Origin: an uncultured Lactobacillus sp.
GTDB taxonomy: Bacteria > Bacillota > Bacilli > Lactobacillales > Lactobacillaceae
Length of the DNA: 64,000 nucleotides
NCBI GenBank assembly: GCA_910589675.1
Contig: CAJUTO010000004.1
Span: 1-64,000 of the forward strand
Direction: 5' to 3'
Part shown: in pieces, positions 18,636 through 28,027 of the stretch
Layout of the letters: each line of letters starts with the position of its first letter
How positions within the stretch are numbered: the first letter of the stretch is position 1
Program-made: the position numbers and the translations under genes
The notes under the pieces: generated by a model
Database searches by the model: none
What the model was told of the DNA's origin: nothing
What the model saw: the letters and a program-made list of their open reading frames with translations, nothing else

Positions 18636-20273
18636 TTAGTTTGCTACGTAGGCGTTCTTGAAACTATATGGTGCACCAGCGCCATTGAAGACTACGCCTT
18701 TAACTGATGGACGTACCATCCAAGCTTCTTCTGGGTGATACAAAGGTGTTACACCTTGTTTTTCTAATAATACTCTTTCTGCATCCTTCATGTTATTCCA
18801 ACGTTCATTTTCACTAGAAGTAGTCTTAGAATTTGCTACTAACTTATCATATTGTGAATTTGACCATTTACCAAAGTTATAAGTATTTTTGGTAGTTTCA
18901 AGATCTAAGAATGAAATTGGATCTGAGAAGTCAGCAATCCATCCAGTAAGAACTGCATCAAAGTCACCTTTCATGGCACGATTTAATCGTGTCTTCTTTG
19001 GAATACTTTGCACATTAACATCCAAATTATCTAAATTACTTTCAAGTTGACTTTGTAAAAATTCGGCAGCCTTCTTAGAAGTATCATCATCGTCACTTAA
19101 GATAGTGAATGAAAGTTTCTTTTTCCCTAATTCGTTCAAAGCTTGTTGATATACTTTGTTAGCATTAGAAGGATTATAGGACATTACATTCTTAGTTTTA
19201 TTATTCTTTACTAAGTTTGTGTAGTCTTTGCCATTTACCTTCACCATATCTTCAGCTGAGAAAGTAGTAGCTGGTTGATTAGCACCGCCAATAGTATTCG
19301 CCAAATTATTTCTATTGATTGCCATTGAAAACGCGCGACGCAATTTTTCATTCTTAAAATCAGGATTCTTTTGCATATTCAATTGCAAATATTGAGTAGA
19401 TGCCATCTTTCGAATGGTATAGCCCTTTTGATTCTTTAATTGTTTAGTTCCTTGGGCATTTAAGACTGCAGCATCTAACTTACCTGACTGGTATTCATTA
19501 TATGCTGTTGACGGAGTTTTCTGAACACTATAATTAATTGTGTCTAACTTAACATTCTTTTTATCCCAGTAATTTGGATTCTTTTCTAACTTCCAAGTTA
19601 AATTACTACCATTCCAACCTTTTTGTACAAATGGACCATTGTAGTAATTATATTTTGAAGCCATAGCATAATTCTTACCGAATTTCTTCACAGCATTTTC
19701 ATTTTGAGGATAAAATAATGGGAAGCCCATTAATAGTTTAAAATATGGGATTCTCTTATCTAAGTTAACTACTAATTTATAATTTCCCTCAGCTTTTACA
19801 CCCAAACTAGAAACTGGTTTTTTACCCGCTACAATTGCATCTGCATTCTTTACTCCAGAGAACAAGTATGAATATTCTGAAGCGGTTTTTGGATTAACCG
19901 TTCTACGCCATGAATATACGAAGTCTTTTGCAGTTACTGGATCTCCATTAGACCATTTACTATTTTTACGTAAAGTAAATGTCCAAGTTTTACCATCTTT
20001 GCTTTCTTCGGTCTTAGTGGCCAATCCTGGTTCAATCTTGGCATTATTACCAAGACGATATAAACCTTCCATCGTATTATTTAATTGTTCATAGGATACT
20101 CTATCTACCGCTTTAGAGATGTCCATGCTTGGGATTTCTGCTTGTTCCATCCAATTAAGTGTTTTTTTAGTACCCGAAGAAGAGCTATTAGATTGATTAG
20201 AACAAGCTGTTAAAGCTAATCCACAAGCTCCTACTGCAAAACCTACTGCGAATACTTTTCGCCACTTTTCCAT
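18636..20273 (-). CDS. oppA: Oligopeptide-binding lipoprotein OppA (copy 1)
   Basis: A 545-residue extracellular solute-binding protein of family 5. The signal peptide ends in the lipobox LTACSNQ (Cys near residue 24), so it is a lipid-anchored receptor on the outer face of the membrane that delivers peptides to OppBC. The family motif near residue 100, WTFTLRKNSKWSNGDPVTAKDFVYSW, is clear (split here only by the usual variation). It is a paralog of the gene directly upstream, with the same length and strong similarity throughout, the product of a tandem duplication. Confidence 0.93.
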   Translation of the reverse strand: MEKWRKVFAVGFAVGACGLALTACSNQSNSSSSGTKKTLNWMEQAEIPSMDISKAVDRVSYEQLNNTMEGLYRLGNNAKIEPGLATKTEESKDGKTWTFTLRKNSKWSNGDPVTAKDFVYSWRRTVNPKTASEYSYLFSGVKNADAIVAGKKPVSSLGVKAEGNYKLVVNLDKRIPYFKLLMGFPLFYPQNENAVKKFGKNYAMASKYNYYNGPFVQKGWNGSNLTWKLEKNPNYWDKKNVKLDTINYSVQKTPSTAYNEYQSGKLDAAVLNAQGTKQLKNQKGYTIRKMASTQYLQLNMQKNPDFKNEKLRRAFSMAINRNNLANTIGGANQPATTFSAEDMVKVNGKDYTNLVKNNKTKNVMSYNPSNANKVYQQALNELGKKKLSFTILSDDDDTSKKAAEFLQSQLESNLDNLDVNVQSIPKKTRLNRAMKGDFDAVLTGWIADFSDPISFLDLETTKNTYNFGKWSNSQYDKLVANSKTTSSENERWNNMKDAERVLLEKQGVTPLYHPEEAWMVRPSVKGVVFNGAGAPYSFKNAYVAN

Positions 20274-20314
20274 TTTTATAACCTCATTACCTTATTTTCC
20301 TTAATCATATATAC

Positions 20315-20350
20315 AAAAAGAAGCAACCGTCTACTTACAGTTGCTCCTTT
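20315..20350 (-). terminator. Hairpin between the two oppA copies
   Basis: GAGCAACTG / CGGTTGCTTC imperfect hairpin followed on the minus strand by TTTTTG. It probably limits read-through from copy 2 into copy 1. Confidence 0.6.
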
Positions 20351-20369
20351 TCAACCTCTTTATTTAATT

Positions 20370-21989
20370 TTAGTTGCCTGAAACGTAAGCTTCCTTGAAG
20401 TTGTAGTTTGCACCGGCAGCGTTGTAAACAATACCCTTGATTGAAGGACGAACCATCCATGCTTCAGTCTTGTAGTAAAGTGGAGTGATTCCTTGGTCCT
20501 TAAGTAAGATCTTTTCAGCCTTTTCAAGGTCTGAGAATCTTTGTTCATCGTTTGAAGTTGTCTTAGAATCAGCAACCAACTTGTCATATTGTGAGTTTGA
20601 CCACTTACCGTTGTTTTGAGCATTCTTTGAAGTCATCAAATCATCAAATGAGATTGGGTCGGCGAAGTCTGCTGACCAACCAGTAACTACCATATCGAAG
20701 TTACCATTAGTTGAACGGCTCAAACGGGTCTTGAATGGGACATTAGCTACAGATACCTTGATTCCCTTCAAGTTTTCTTCAATTTGACTTTGAAGAGTTT
20801 CAGTGGTCTTTTGACCTGCATCAGTATCATCACTCAAGATGCTTACTGAAACGTTCTTCTTGCCTAATTCTTGAAGTGCCTTCTTAAAGAGCTTCTTAGC
20901 TTCGGCTGGATCGTATTTACTGTAATCAGTATCAGCAGTCTTTGCAGCAAAGTCAGTATCTTCAACCTTAGTCAAACCTTGGGCAGTGAAGGAGTTAGCT
21001 GGCTTGTTTGAACCACCTAAAGCACTACCTAAAGCTTTTCTATTGATTGCAAGAGAGATGGCACGACGTAAGTTAGCATTTTGTAAATCTTTATTCTTTT
21101 GGTTGTATTGTAAGTAGAATGTTGAAGCTGTTGGACGAACAGTGTATCCATTTTGATGCTTCAAGTTCTTGGTTTGTTGAGCATCAAGGGCAACTGCATC
21201 AATCTTGTTAGATTGGTATAAGTTGTAAGCAGTTGATGGTGTCTTTTGAACACTGTAGTTAACTGAATCTAACTTAACAGCATTCTTGTCCCAGTAGTTA
21301 GGGTTCTTCTTAAGCTTCCATGAAAGGTTTGAACCGGTCCAACCTGTTTGAGTAAATGGACCGTTATAAGCCATGTACTTAGAAGCAGTACCATACTTAG
21401 AACCATACTTTTCAACAGCCTTTTGTTGTTGTGGGTAGAATAGTGGGAATCCCATCAATAACTTGAAGTAAGGAATTCTCTTGTCCAAGTTAACAACTAA
21501 CTTATTCTTACCTTCTGCTTTAACACCCAAGCTATTTACTGGTGCTTTATTTGCAGAAATCTTAGTTGCATTATGGATACCTTCAAATAAGTATGCATAT
21601 TGTGAACCTGTCTTTGGATCAACTGTTCTACGCCATGAATATACAAAGTCCTTTGCAGTTAATGGTGAACCATCAGACCACTTAGAATTACGTAAAGTGA
21701 AGGTCCAGGTCTTACCATCATTTGAAACTTTAGTATTAGTTGCCAAGGCATTTTCAACCTTGTTGTCTTTACCCAAACGATAAATACCTTCCAATACATT
21801 GTTCAATTGATTAAAACTTGTAGCGTCTGTTGCCTTGGACAAGTCCATAGTTGGAATTTCGGCACTTTCTTCCCAATTGATAGACTTCTTAGCAGAACTT
21901 GATGAATTATTCTTAGATCCACAAGCTGCGAGTACTGAAGCAGATACTAATACAGTTGCACCTGCTGCAAAAAGCTTTGTAAATTTCAT
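20370..21989 (-). CDS. oppA: Oligopeptide-binding lipoprotein OppA (copy 2)
   Basis: About 539 residues with lipobox LAACGSK near residue 28 and the family-5 solute-binding fold. SDGSPLTAKDFVYSWRR is the conserved early motif. It is the first gene of the region's peptide-import set. The start at 21989 follows GAGGGG; the longer frame from 22007 would place that site inside the gene. Codon choice is strongly biased (AAC, AAG, GAA and so on), as in highly expressed genes. The -35/-10 promoter at 22046-22074 drives it. Confidence 0.93.
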   Translation of the reverse strand: MKFTKLFAAGATVLVSASVLAACGSKNNSSSSAKKSINWEESAEIPTMDLSKATDATSFNQLNNVLEGIYRLGKDNKVENALATNTKVSNDGKTWTFTLRNSKWSDGSPLTAKDFVYSWRRTVDPKTGSQYAYLFEGIHNATKISANKAPVNSLGVKAEGKNKLVVNLDKRIPYFKLLMGFPLFYPQQQKAVEKYGSKYGTASKYMAYNGPFTQTGWTGSNLSWKLKKNPNYWDKNAVKLDSVNYSVQKTPSTAYNLYQSNKIDAVALDAQQTKNLKHQNGYTVRPTASTFYLQYNQKNKDLQNANLRRAISLAINRKALGSALGGSNKPANSFTAQGLTKVEDTDFAAKTADTDYSKYDPAEAKKLFKKALQELGKKNVSVSILSDDTDAGQKTTETLQSQIEENLKGIKVSVANVPFKTRLSRSTNGNFDMVVTGWSADFADPISFDDLMTSKNAQNNGKWSNSQYDKLVADSKTTSNDEQRFSDLEKAEKILLKDQGITPLYYKTEAWMVRPSIKGIVYNAAGANYNFKEAYVSGN

Positions 21990-22045
21990 ATATTTATCCC
22001 CTCTCAAATTATGAGAAAATTAATAGATTTCTTAAGTTGTTTATA

Positions 22046-22074
22046 AGTATAAAACAGTACATTCTCATATGCAA
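22046..22074 (-). promoter_or_regulatory. Promoter of oppA copy 2
   Basis: Minus-strand TTGCAT (22069-22074), 17-base spacer, TATACT (22046-22051), followed by a leader of about 50 bases to the ATG at 21989. Confidence 0.75.
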
Positions 22075-22108
22075 GACATTTTTTAATTTTATTTTTATCA
22101 TAAAACTA

Positions 22109-22143
22109 AAAAAAGACTGTAAACGGCGAATTTACAGTCTTTT
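22109..22143 (-). terminator. Terminator after tRNA-Thr
   Basis: AAAGACTGTAAA / TTTACAGTCTTTT hairpin about 20 bases beyond the tRNA 3' end. Confidence 0.85.
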
Positions 22144-22162
22144 ATGATTTTAATTTTTTAAA

Positions 22163-22235
22163 AGCCGCTTCCCAGATTTGAACTGGGGACCTCCTCCTTA
22201 CCACGGCGGTGCTCTACCTCCTGAGCTAAAGCGGC
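22163..22235 (-). tRNA. tRNA-Thr (anticodon GGT)
   Basis: Seventy-three bases; acceptor GCCGCTT / AAGCGGC, D-arm GCTC..GAGC, anticodon loop GTGGTAA (GGT), T-arm CCCAG TTCAAAT CTGGG. The anticodon stem CCGCC / GGAGG has a G-A mismatch at its middle pair, and the loop starts with G at position 32, which is unusual. No CCA is encoded. Confidence 0.9.
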
Positions 22236-22250
22236 GAGTATATTGTATCA

Positions 22251-22286
22251 AAAAAGAAGGCATTCAACTAGAATACCTTCTTTTAT
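22251..22286 (-). terminator. Terminator of the small SLAP-like gene
   Basis: AAAGAAGGCATTC / GAATACCTTCTTT hairpin with A and T runs. Confidence 0.8.
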
Positions 22287-22310
22287 TTTTAATCGAAGTA
22301 TTTAAAACAA

Positions 22311-22655
22311 TTAGTCCTTTACAACATCCTTAGTGTTCAACCACTTGTTTGATGAAACCTTAACGATCTTCTTGCCGTTAACTTTCTTTACGTCTTTTGC
22401 AGTAAAGGTTGAACCCATCTTGACAGTTTTACTGGTCTTCTTAGCATCCTTGTTGTAAACTGCAACAGTTTGCTTCTTAGTGTCTTTAACAGTTACGAAA
22501 ATCTTTTCGCCCTTCTTAATAGCTGGATCAGTTGGAGCAACTTCAGAAACACCCAACTTTGGAGCAGTAAAAGTAGCAGCACTAACAGTAGAACCGACAC
22601 CTAAAAAACTAACAGCAAGAACTAAACCTGAAACAACTTTAACTAACTTTTTCAT
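22311..22655 (-). CDS. Small secreted protein with one SLAP-like repeat
   Basis: A 114-residue exported protein. The signal peptide ends at about residue 27 (STVSA-ATF). The mature part resembles a single half of the SLAP cell-wall anchor: a VAVYNKDAKKTSKTV strand, a K-G-S turn (MGSTFTA), VNGKKIVKVSSNKWLN and a closing DVVKD. SLAP repeats bind wall polymers non-covalently in acidophilus-group lactobacilli, so this is probably a loosely held surface protein. It is very rich in Lys and Val and lacks any catalytic domain. It is a monocistronic gene. Confidence 0.7.
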   Translation of the reverse strand: MKKLVKVVSGLVLAVSFLGVGSTVSAATFTAPKLGVSEVAPTDPAIKKGEKIFVTVKDTKKQTVAVYNKDAKKTSKTVKMGSTFTAKDVKKVNGKKIVKVSSNKWLNTKDVVKD

Positions 22656-22749
22656 TTTAAATACCTTCGATTCTAAAACTCTTCATTTCCTCTTGACAAC
22701 TATATTATATAACATTAGTTATTAAATGCAAGTATTTTTATAAAGAAAT

Positions 22750-22798
22750 AAAAAGTGCCTTAAAGCCCGACATCATGGGGTTCTAAGACACTTTTTAG
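22750..22798 (-). terminator. Terminator after tyrS
   Basis: AAAAAGTG / CACTTTTT outer stem with a partly paired interior, just after the tyrS stop on the minus strand. Confidence 0.65.
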
Positions 22799-22843
22799 GT
22801 TAAAAAAGATAACAAATAAATAAAATAATTTTGTTATTTTGAG

Positions 22844-24106
22844 TTATTTAATGTGAACTAAGGTGTATTTTCTCTTACCTTTTCTGATAATGACATACTT
22901 CCCATTAAACGCAGCTGATGGATCAACTTCAAAATCAGTAGATTGTTGACGATCGCCATTAACGTAAATAGCACCGTTCTTAACATCTTCACGAGCTTGA
23001 CGCTTGGAAGGTTCAATCTTAGTATCAACTAAGAATTCCACAATATTCTTCTTTTCGGCGCCTGCTTCAGCACTTGGAGCAGAACTTAATCCTTGTTCAA
23101 TTTGCTTAACTGATAAATCTTTAATGTTACCAGAGAAGAGTGCATCAGTGATCATTTGAGCTTCCTTCAAACCTTCTTCACCATGAACAAACTTGGTAAC
23201 TTCTTCAGCTAATCTCTTTTGAGCAGCACGCTTCCAAGGTTCTTTTTCAGTCTTTTCAGCCAAATCTTCAATTTCTTCACGAGATAAGAAAGTAAAGTAT
23301 TTAAGGTATTTAATTACATCGCGGTCATCTTGGTTAATCCAGAATTGGTAGAATTCGTAAGGACTAGTCTTTTCAGGATCAAGCCAAACAGCTCCACCAG
23401 CAGATTTACCAAACTTAGTACCATCAGCCTTAAGCATCAATGGAATAGTCAAACCAAATGCTGGACGATCAGCTCCTTCAAGCTTGTGAATAAGATCAAT
23501 TCCGGCAGTAATATTACCCCATTGGTCACTACCACCAATTTGCATTTGAACGCCGTTATCCTTGTTCAAGTGATAGAAATCGATAGCTTGCAAAATTTGG
23601 TAAGAAAATTCAGTAAATGAAATTCCGTTTTCAAGACGACTAGCAACAACATCTTTGTTAATCATGTTATTAACTTGGAAGAACTTACCATAGTCACGCA
23701 AGAAATCAAGCAAATTCATCTTACCAAGCCATTCCGCATTGTTGCGAATTTCAAAGTTTTCAGTTCCAAATAACTTCTTCATTTGAGCAGTTAACTTTTC
23801 TTCGTTGTGCTTAACTTGCTCAGCTGTTTGAAGAGTACGTTCAGTCTTTCGACCGGATGGGTCTCCAATTGCACCAGTTCCCCCACCAATTAAAATTACT
23901 GGGTGATAACCTGCCATTTGGAATCTCTTCAAAATCATGAATGGGATAAGGTGACCAATATGAAGTGAATCACCAGTTGGGTCAGTTCCACAGTAAAGAG
24001 CCAAATCATCATGTTCAGCTAAGTACTTGCGCAAACCTTCTTCATCAGTTTCTTGGTTAATTGCGCCACGCCATTTTAAATCTTCTAAAATGTCAAATTT
24101 TGCCAT
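22844..24106 (-). CDS. tyrS: Tyrosyl-tRNA synthetase
   Basis: A 420-residue class I synthetase charging tRNA-Tyr. The HIGH motif is in DSLHIGHLIPFM near residue 45, the tyrosine-binding region QIGGSDQWGNI near 200, the KMSKS-type loop KFGKSAGGAVWLD near 235, and the C-terminal S4 RNA-binding domain from about 350. The start at 24106 has a GGAGG site. A T-box leader with a UAC specifier controls it, which confirms the amino acid. Confidence 0.96.
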   Translation of the reverse strand: MAKFDILEDLKWRGAINQETDEEGLRKYLAEHDDLALYCGTDPTGDSLHIGHLIPFMILKRFQMAGYHPVILIGGGTGAIGDPSGRKTERTLQTAEQVKHNEEKLTAQMKKLFGTENFEIRNNAEWLGKMNLLDFLRDYGKFFQVNNMINKDVVASRLENGISFTEFSYQILQAIDFYHLNKDNGVQMQIGGSDQWGNITAGIDLIHKLEGADRPAFGLTIPLMLKADGTKFGKSAGGAVWLDPEKTSPYEFYQFWINQDDRDVIKYLKYFTFLSREEIEDLAEKTEKEPWKRAAQKRLAEEVTKFVHGEEGLKEAQMITDALFSGNIKDLSVKQIEQGLSSAPSAEAGAEKKNIVEFLVDTKIEPSKRQAREDVKNGAIYVNGDRQQSTDFEVDPSAAFNGKYVIIRKGKRKYTLVHIK

Positions 24107-24118
24107 AATTTCCTCCAA

Positions 24119-24320
24119 TAAAAAACGCCCCCTAATCCAAAGGATTAAGGGACGACTAAATATCATTATTAGCCGTGGTACCACCCACGTTCACGCAAAA
24201 TGCGCCTTAAATAGCCTCTAAGGGAGCCACTCCTTATTGTATTTCGTTAACTTGACCTGCCTAGCTCACACCAAAATGCTAGTTCTCTGAACACTGAATC
24301 AATTAACTACTCGTCTTAGT
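24119..24320 (-). promoter_or_regulatory. T-box leader of tyrS (specifier UAC)
   Basis: On the minus strand the leader shows the T-box sequence GGGTGGTACCACGGC (near 24172-24190), the GTGAGCTAGGC stem I region, and a specifier TAC at 24241-24239 in AACGAAATACAATAAGG. It ends in a large terminator hairpin (CGTCCCTTAATCC / GGATTAGGGGGCG, then TTTTTT, 24119-24155). Uncharged tRNA-Tyr should stabilise the antiterminator. Confidence 0.93.
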
Positions 24321-24324
24321 AATG

Positions 24325-24353
24325 ATATTACTGAGTTTTTCAATATTAGTCAA
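24325..24353 (-). promoter_or_regulatory. Promoter of the tyrS T-box leader
   Basis: TTGACT (24348-24353), 17-base spacer, TAATAT (24325-24330) on the minus strand, just before stem I. Confidence 0.8.
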
Positions 24354-24362
24354 CTATCAAAC

Positions 24363-24391
24363 AAAAAAGTCGGATAATTATCCGACTTTTT
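24363..24391 (-). terminator. Terminator of the LTA-synthase-like gene
   Basis: AAAAGTCGGATAA / TTATCCGACTTTT hairpin. Confidence 0.85.
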
Positions 24392-24393
24392 CA

Positions 24394-27372
24394 TTATCTA
24401 TAAAAACCTTTTGCGGTTAAGCCATAAGCCTTACCTGCAGTCATATCATATTGAACAGCTTCATAATCATTAAGAAGTGCACGTTGTTCTGAGGTTAGAG
24501 TCTTAGGATTTACTCTTTCACCCTTTTGGTTGATGAGTTCAAATCCCTTATCACCATCAAAGTTGATTGTAATTGCAGGAAGTTTTTCATGAACTTCAGT
24601 TAACAATGCTTGGTAAGGAGTTACCTTAGAGTTAGTTTGTTCAAGCATCATTGCAATGAAGTCACTAGTATTTACAAAGTTAGTGTTCTTAACCAATTTT
24701 TCTTTAGCACCATGTGCTCTAGCATACTTGTTTGAGTAAATGAAGTAACGAGTTGAGTGCATTTGAACTGGATACTTAGCAGTGTAACTTTGTGACAAAA
24801 TACTTGGGTAGTGGTCACCGTAGAATACCACAGTGATTGGCTTATTAATCTTATCAATTTGACCAATAAACTTCTTTACAGCCTTGTCAGTGTATTGAAC
24901 ACCCTTAATATAAGTTGCCATTTGCTCACGAACAGCACCACTATTGAACAATTCACCAGAAATCTTACCCATGTATTCATTCTTTGGATACCAGTTGTTG
25001 TATGGCATGTGGTTTTGAATAGAGATCAAGTTAATGAATTGACCACCACTTTGAGAATTAATTTGTTTCAAACCATTTGCATAAGCAGTGTAGTCAGAGT
25101 TATAACTACTCTTTCCAAGTTTCTTTTGATCGATAATCTTGTACTTAGAACCTAAGTATTCAAACTTGTTAAACTTGAATCTCTTATAATCTTCTACTCT
25201 TGAGTAGTAAGTACCAATAAATGGGTGAACAGCAGACTTGTAGTCAAAGTTCATACCAATAGTTGGATAGAACTTGTAGCGAGGTACAACTTGAACATAT
25301 GGTGTCAATGTTGATCTAAACATCCCCATGTTAAGACCAGTCAAAGTTTCCCATTCCATGTTAGCAGTACCACCACCGTAACCAGCACTAAGCATGTTAC
25401 CATAAGTTGATTTATCCTTCATTGATTGAATAAATTTAACTGGATTTGGAGCTGATTTATCAATCTTGATAGTTGGGAAAGTATATGGATCAACAAAACT
25501 TTCACTCAAGTTAAAGACAATTGTTTGATTCTTAAGGTTGTTCTTTCTTGTCTTATTAATTTCGTCCGCAATCTTCTGATACTTGCTATTCAAATGATTA
25601 ATCGTAGATTGTGAATAATTGGCAGGTTGATCCATAACTTGCAAGTCAAGATAATTCAAGAAGTTCAAAATTGGACCGTTAATTTGAATATCACGTTCAG
25701 GGTTTCTGAAGGATTGCTTATTATCAAAACCACGATTAATGTGGTAAATAAATCCACCATCATGATTGAAACGAAGTGGAGTTAAGAACAAAAGCAAACT
25801 CAAAAGTGCCCAAATCCCACGACGCTTCCATGAACCCTTTTTCTTAATTGGGAATTTAACTTCTAAGAAAACATCCAAAGCAATAATAATCACTAAAGCA
25901 ATTCCAACTACGATCAATAAAGTTGATCCAATCATTGGAATCAAAGTCTTAAAATTGGCTGCTTCACTCAATTCACTTGGGTAAATTGGTTCCCCACGTA
26001 AGTTAAGCTTAACCTTGTTAGCAATTGCCCATCCAATTGTAATTACACTAACTAAAACTGTGGAAGTCCAATAGCGTGTAGTTACAAAATAGAAAATTGA
26101 GAACATTGCATCTAAGAAAATAGTAGTCAAAATAATTGCAAAGAATCTCGTACCAAGTAAGAAGACTACGGCATTGATATCACTAGCAGTTGAAATTTGA
26201 ATTCTCAAATTATCTGATTCAATTAAGAATGAAGCAAAACTCAAAATATAGAACCAGATCCAAGTAAGAAGCATTACCCGATGTTCCACACACCAAGCAA
26301 CAAAATTCTTCCAGCAGCGAACCAAGATGTCTACTAAATTATCATCTTTGCTCAAATAGAGCATTGCTCTTCTGAATGGCTTAATTCTAAAGAGATATTT
26401 TTCATAAATCTTAGTAAGCAATACGCTCACAATCATCATAATAATGATCATAATGAGCTTATTTACACCTGCACTATTTGTAAAGCGGAAAGCATTCATA
26501 AATGAAGTGGAAATTGGTGCTTGCATGAAGATAATTACTGGAATAAAGTAACGCATTTCACGTGCACTATAAGACATGATAGTTTTTCTAAAGATTAAGA
26601 AAATTGCAATAACCATCAAAACCATAAATGGTGATGTTGGATTATTTAAGAATTGTCTATTCCAGCCGCCGCCATTACGAGCGGATAATACTTGGTACCA
26701 GAAAACTCCGTTGAATCCAGGAACCCCAATAAATACTATGAAGAAGGATACAATTCCTGAAAAGATTGACCACTTGAATTGAGTCTTAGTAATCTTCCAG
26801 TTTGCTAAAAACATCCCCCACGCAAAGTACAAAATTAGGTACACGCCAAAGATTGAGTAACGGAACCCCATTGCACCTGCACATGTTGCAAAACCAACTA
26901 CAGTTAGCATACACAAAACTAATAAGTTTTGTTTAACTGTTAATTTTCTTTGCAAATCATACAAATATGGTTGTACTAAGATACTAAATATCAATCCAGC
27001 AAGTAATACAGACGTACTAGTTAATACTGGGAAGAACACACCCCATAACCGCCACATATTAAATCTATCTGGCAATTTAAAGAAATATGCTAAATAGAAC
27101 AATACCAAAGTTACAACGGCAATCAGCCAAAATCTAAAAGCTTCTGTCGGATGAACTTTTTTCTTGCTGTAAACTGCACCAAATACCATTGGTACAAAAA
27201 TCATAAAGGCATTTTCAGCCATTTTTGGCACAAATCTAAGCAAACTACCTAGAGGTAATCTCCCGAAGCTGCCGCCAAAGCTATAACTTAAAGCGATCAT
27301 TCCAAAGGTAGCGATACCTAGACAAAGATATTGCCAAAATGTCAGTGATTTTCTTTTTCTACTTTCACTCAT
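24394..27372 (-). CDS. Very large LTA-synthase-like membrane sulfatase
   Basis: A 992-residue membrane protein. The first 560 or so residues contain about 14 hydrophobic segments, against five in typical LtaS. The C-terminal 400 residues form an extracellular alkaline-phosphatase/sulfatase fold. Likely metal and catalytic residues are visible: Glu in NLSESFVDPYTFP, the nucleophile Thr in YGGGTANMEWETLTGLN, and VVFYGDHYPS near the end. LtaS enzymes move glycerol-phosphate from phosphatidylglycerol to lipoteichoic acid; the extended membrane part suggests a different acceptor or partner. It is a single gene; plsY and an LCP protein follow upstream on the same strand. Confidence 0.8.
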   Translation of the reverse strand: MSESRKRKSLTFWQYLCLGIATFGMIALSYSFGGSFGRLPLGSLLRFVPKMAENAFMIFVPMVFGAVYSKKKVHPTEAFRFWLIAVVTLVLFYLAYFFKLPDRFNMWRLWGVFFPVLTSTSVLLAGLIFSILVQPYLYDLQRKLTVKQNLLVLCMLTVVGFATCAGAMGFRYSIFGVYLILYFAWGMFLANWKITKTQFKWSIFSGIVSFFIVFIGVPGFNGVFWYQVLSARNGGGWNRQFLNNPTSPFMVLMVIAIFLIFRKTIMSYSAREMRYFIPVIIFMQAPISTSFMNAFRFTNSAGVNKLIMIIIMMIVSVLLTKIYEKYLFRIKPFRRAMLYLSKDDNLVDILVRCWKNFVAWCVEHRVMLLTWIWFYILSFASFLIESDNLRIQISTASDINAVVFLLGTRFFAIILTTIFLDAMFSIFYFVTTRYWTSTVLVSVITIGWAIANKVKLNLRGEPIYPSELSEAANFKTLIPMIGSTLLIVVGIALVIIIALDVFLEVKFPIKKKGSWKRRGIWALLSLLLFLTPLRFNHDGGFIYHINRGFDNKQSFRNPERDIQINGPILNFLNYLDLQVMDQPANYSQSTINHLNSKYQKIADEINKTRKNNLKNQTIVFNLSESFVDPYTFPTIKIDKSAPNPVKFIQSMKDKSTYGNMLSAGYGGGTANMEWETLTGLNMGMFRSTLTPYVQVVPRYKFYPTIGMNFDYKSAVHPFIGTYYSRVEDYKRFKFNKFEYLGSKYKIIDQKKLGKSSYNSDYTAYANGLKQINSQSGGQFINLISIQNHMPYNNWYPKNEYMGKISGELFNSGAVREQMATYIKGVQYTDKAVKKFIGQIDKINKPITVVFYGDHYPSILSQSYTAKYPVQMHSTRYFIYSNKYARAHGAKEKLVKNTNFVNTSDFIAMMLEQTNSKVTPYQALLTEVHEKLPAITINFDGDKGFELINQKGERVNPKTLTSEQRALLNDYEAVQYDMTAGKAYGLTAKGFYR

Positions 27373-27412
27373 CGTTTTTATCTATGTCCTTACTAAAAAT
27401 ATCCCTTTTATA

Positions 27413-28027
27413 CTACACCTTAATACCCAATTTTTTCTTAATTGAATATAAAATATCAACTTTTTTGCCATGACCAGTAAAGAAATCGATAATATCCTTC
27501 CAAAACTTGAATATCATGATGCCCGTAATAATCAGAAATATGATTCCTGCTTCCTGGTTTTTGAAGAATTCAAAAACACTAAATAAAATCATAAACACAA
27601 GAGGAGGAATCGTCAAATTTTGCATTATTGCTGTCAGCACTAATGCAATGAGCAGAGTAATAATTCCAGCTTTCCAATCATACACCACAGTCAAAAGGGC
27701 TGCGACAGCCACTCCTTTCCCACCCTGGAAATGATTCCAAATTGGAAAACAATGCCCTAAAATCAGCCCCAATCCTGCATAAGCCAAATTTATTTTTCCC
27801 GGGAAAGCAAGATGAACAATTAACAAGGCAATTGCAGTTTTTAATAAATCACCGCTACATGTTAATATTCCCCATTTTTTGCCAAAAACAGCCCCCATAT
27901 TGGCAGTTCCTGGATTTCCCGAGCCATATTTAGTTGGATCAGTATGAAGAGCTAGTCGCCCAATAATCATCGCAAATAAAAAATTGCCGAAGATATATCC
28001 AATTAAAATCGACCAAAGTCGTGCCAT
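27413..28027 (-). CDS. plsY: Acyl-phosphate:glycerol-3-phosphate acyltransferase PlsY
   Basis: A 204-residue polytopic membrane enzyme of the PlsY family, which acylates glycerol-3-phosphate using acyl-phosphate. The three conserved motifs are visible: KYGSGNPGTANMGAVFG near residue 35, GHCFPIWNHFQGGKGVAVA near 95, and a late acidic region that is weaker than usual (NQEAGIIF in place of the HRENI/RxxEN motif). It may be a secondary paralog because of that. The ATG overlaps the LCP stop codon by one base (TAATG), so translation is coupled. Confidence 0.85.
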   Translation of the reverse strand: MARLWSILIGYIFGNFLFAMIIGRLALHTDPTKYGSGNPGTANMGAVFGKKWGILTCSGDLLKTAIALLIVHLAFPGKINLAYAGLGLILGHCFPIWNHFQGGKGVAVAALLTVVYDWKAGIITLLIALVLTAIMQNLTIPPLVFMILFSVFEFFKNQEAGIIFLIITGIMIFKFWKDIIDFFTGHGKKVDILYSIKKKLGIKV

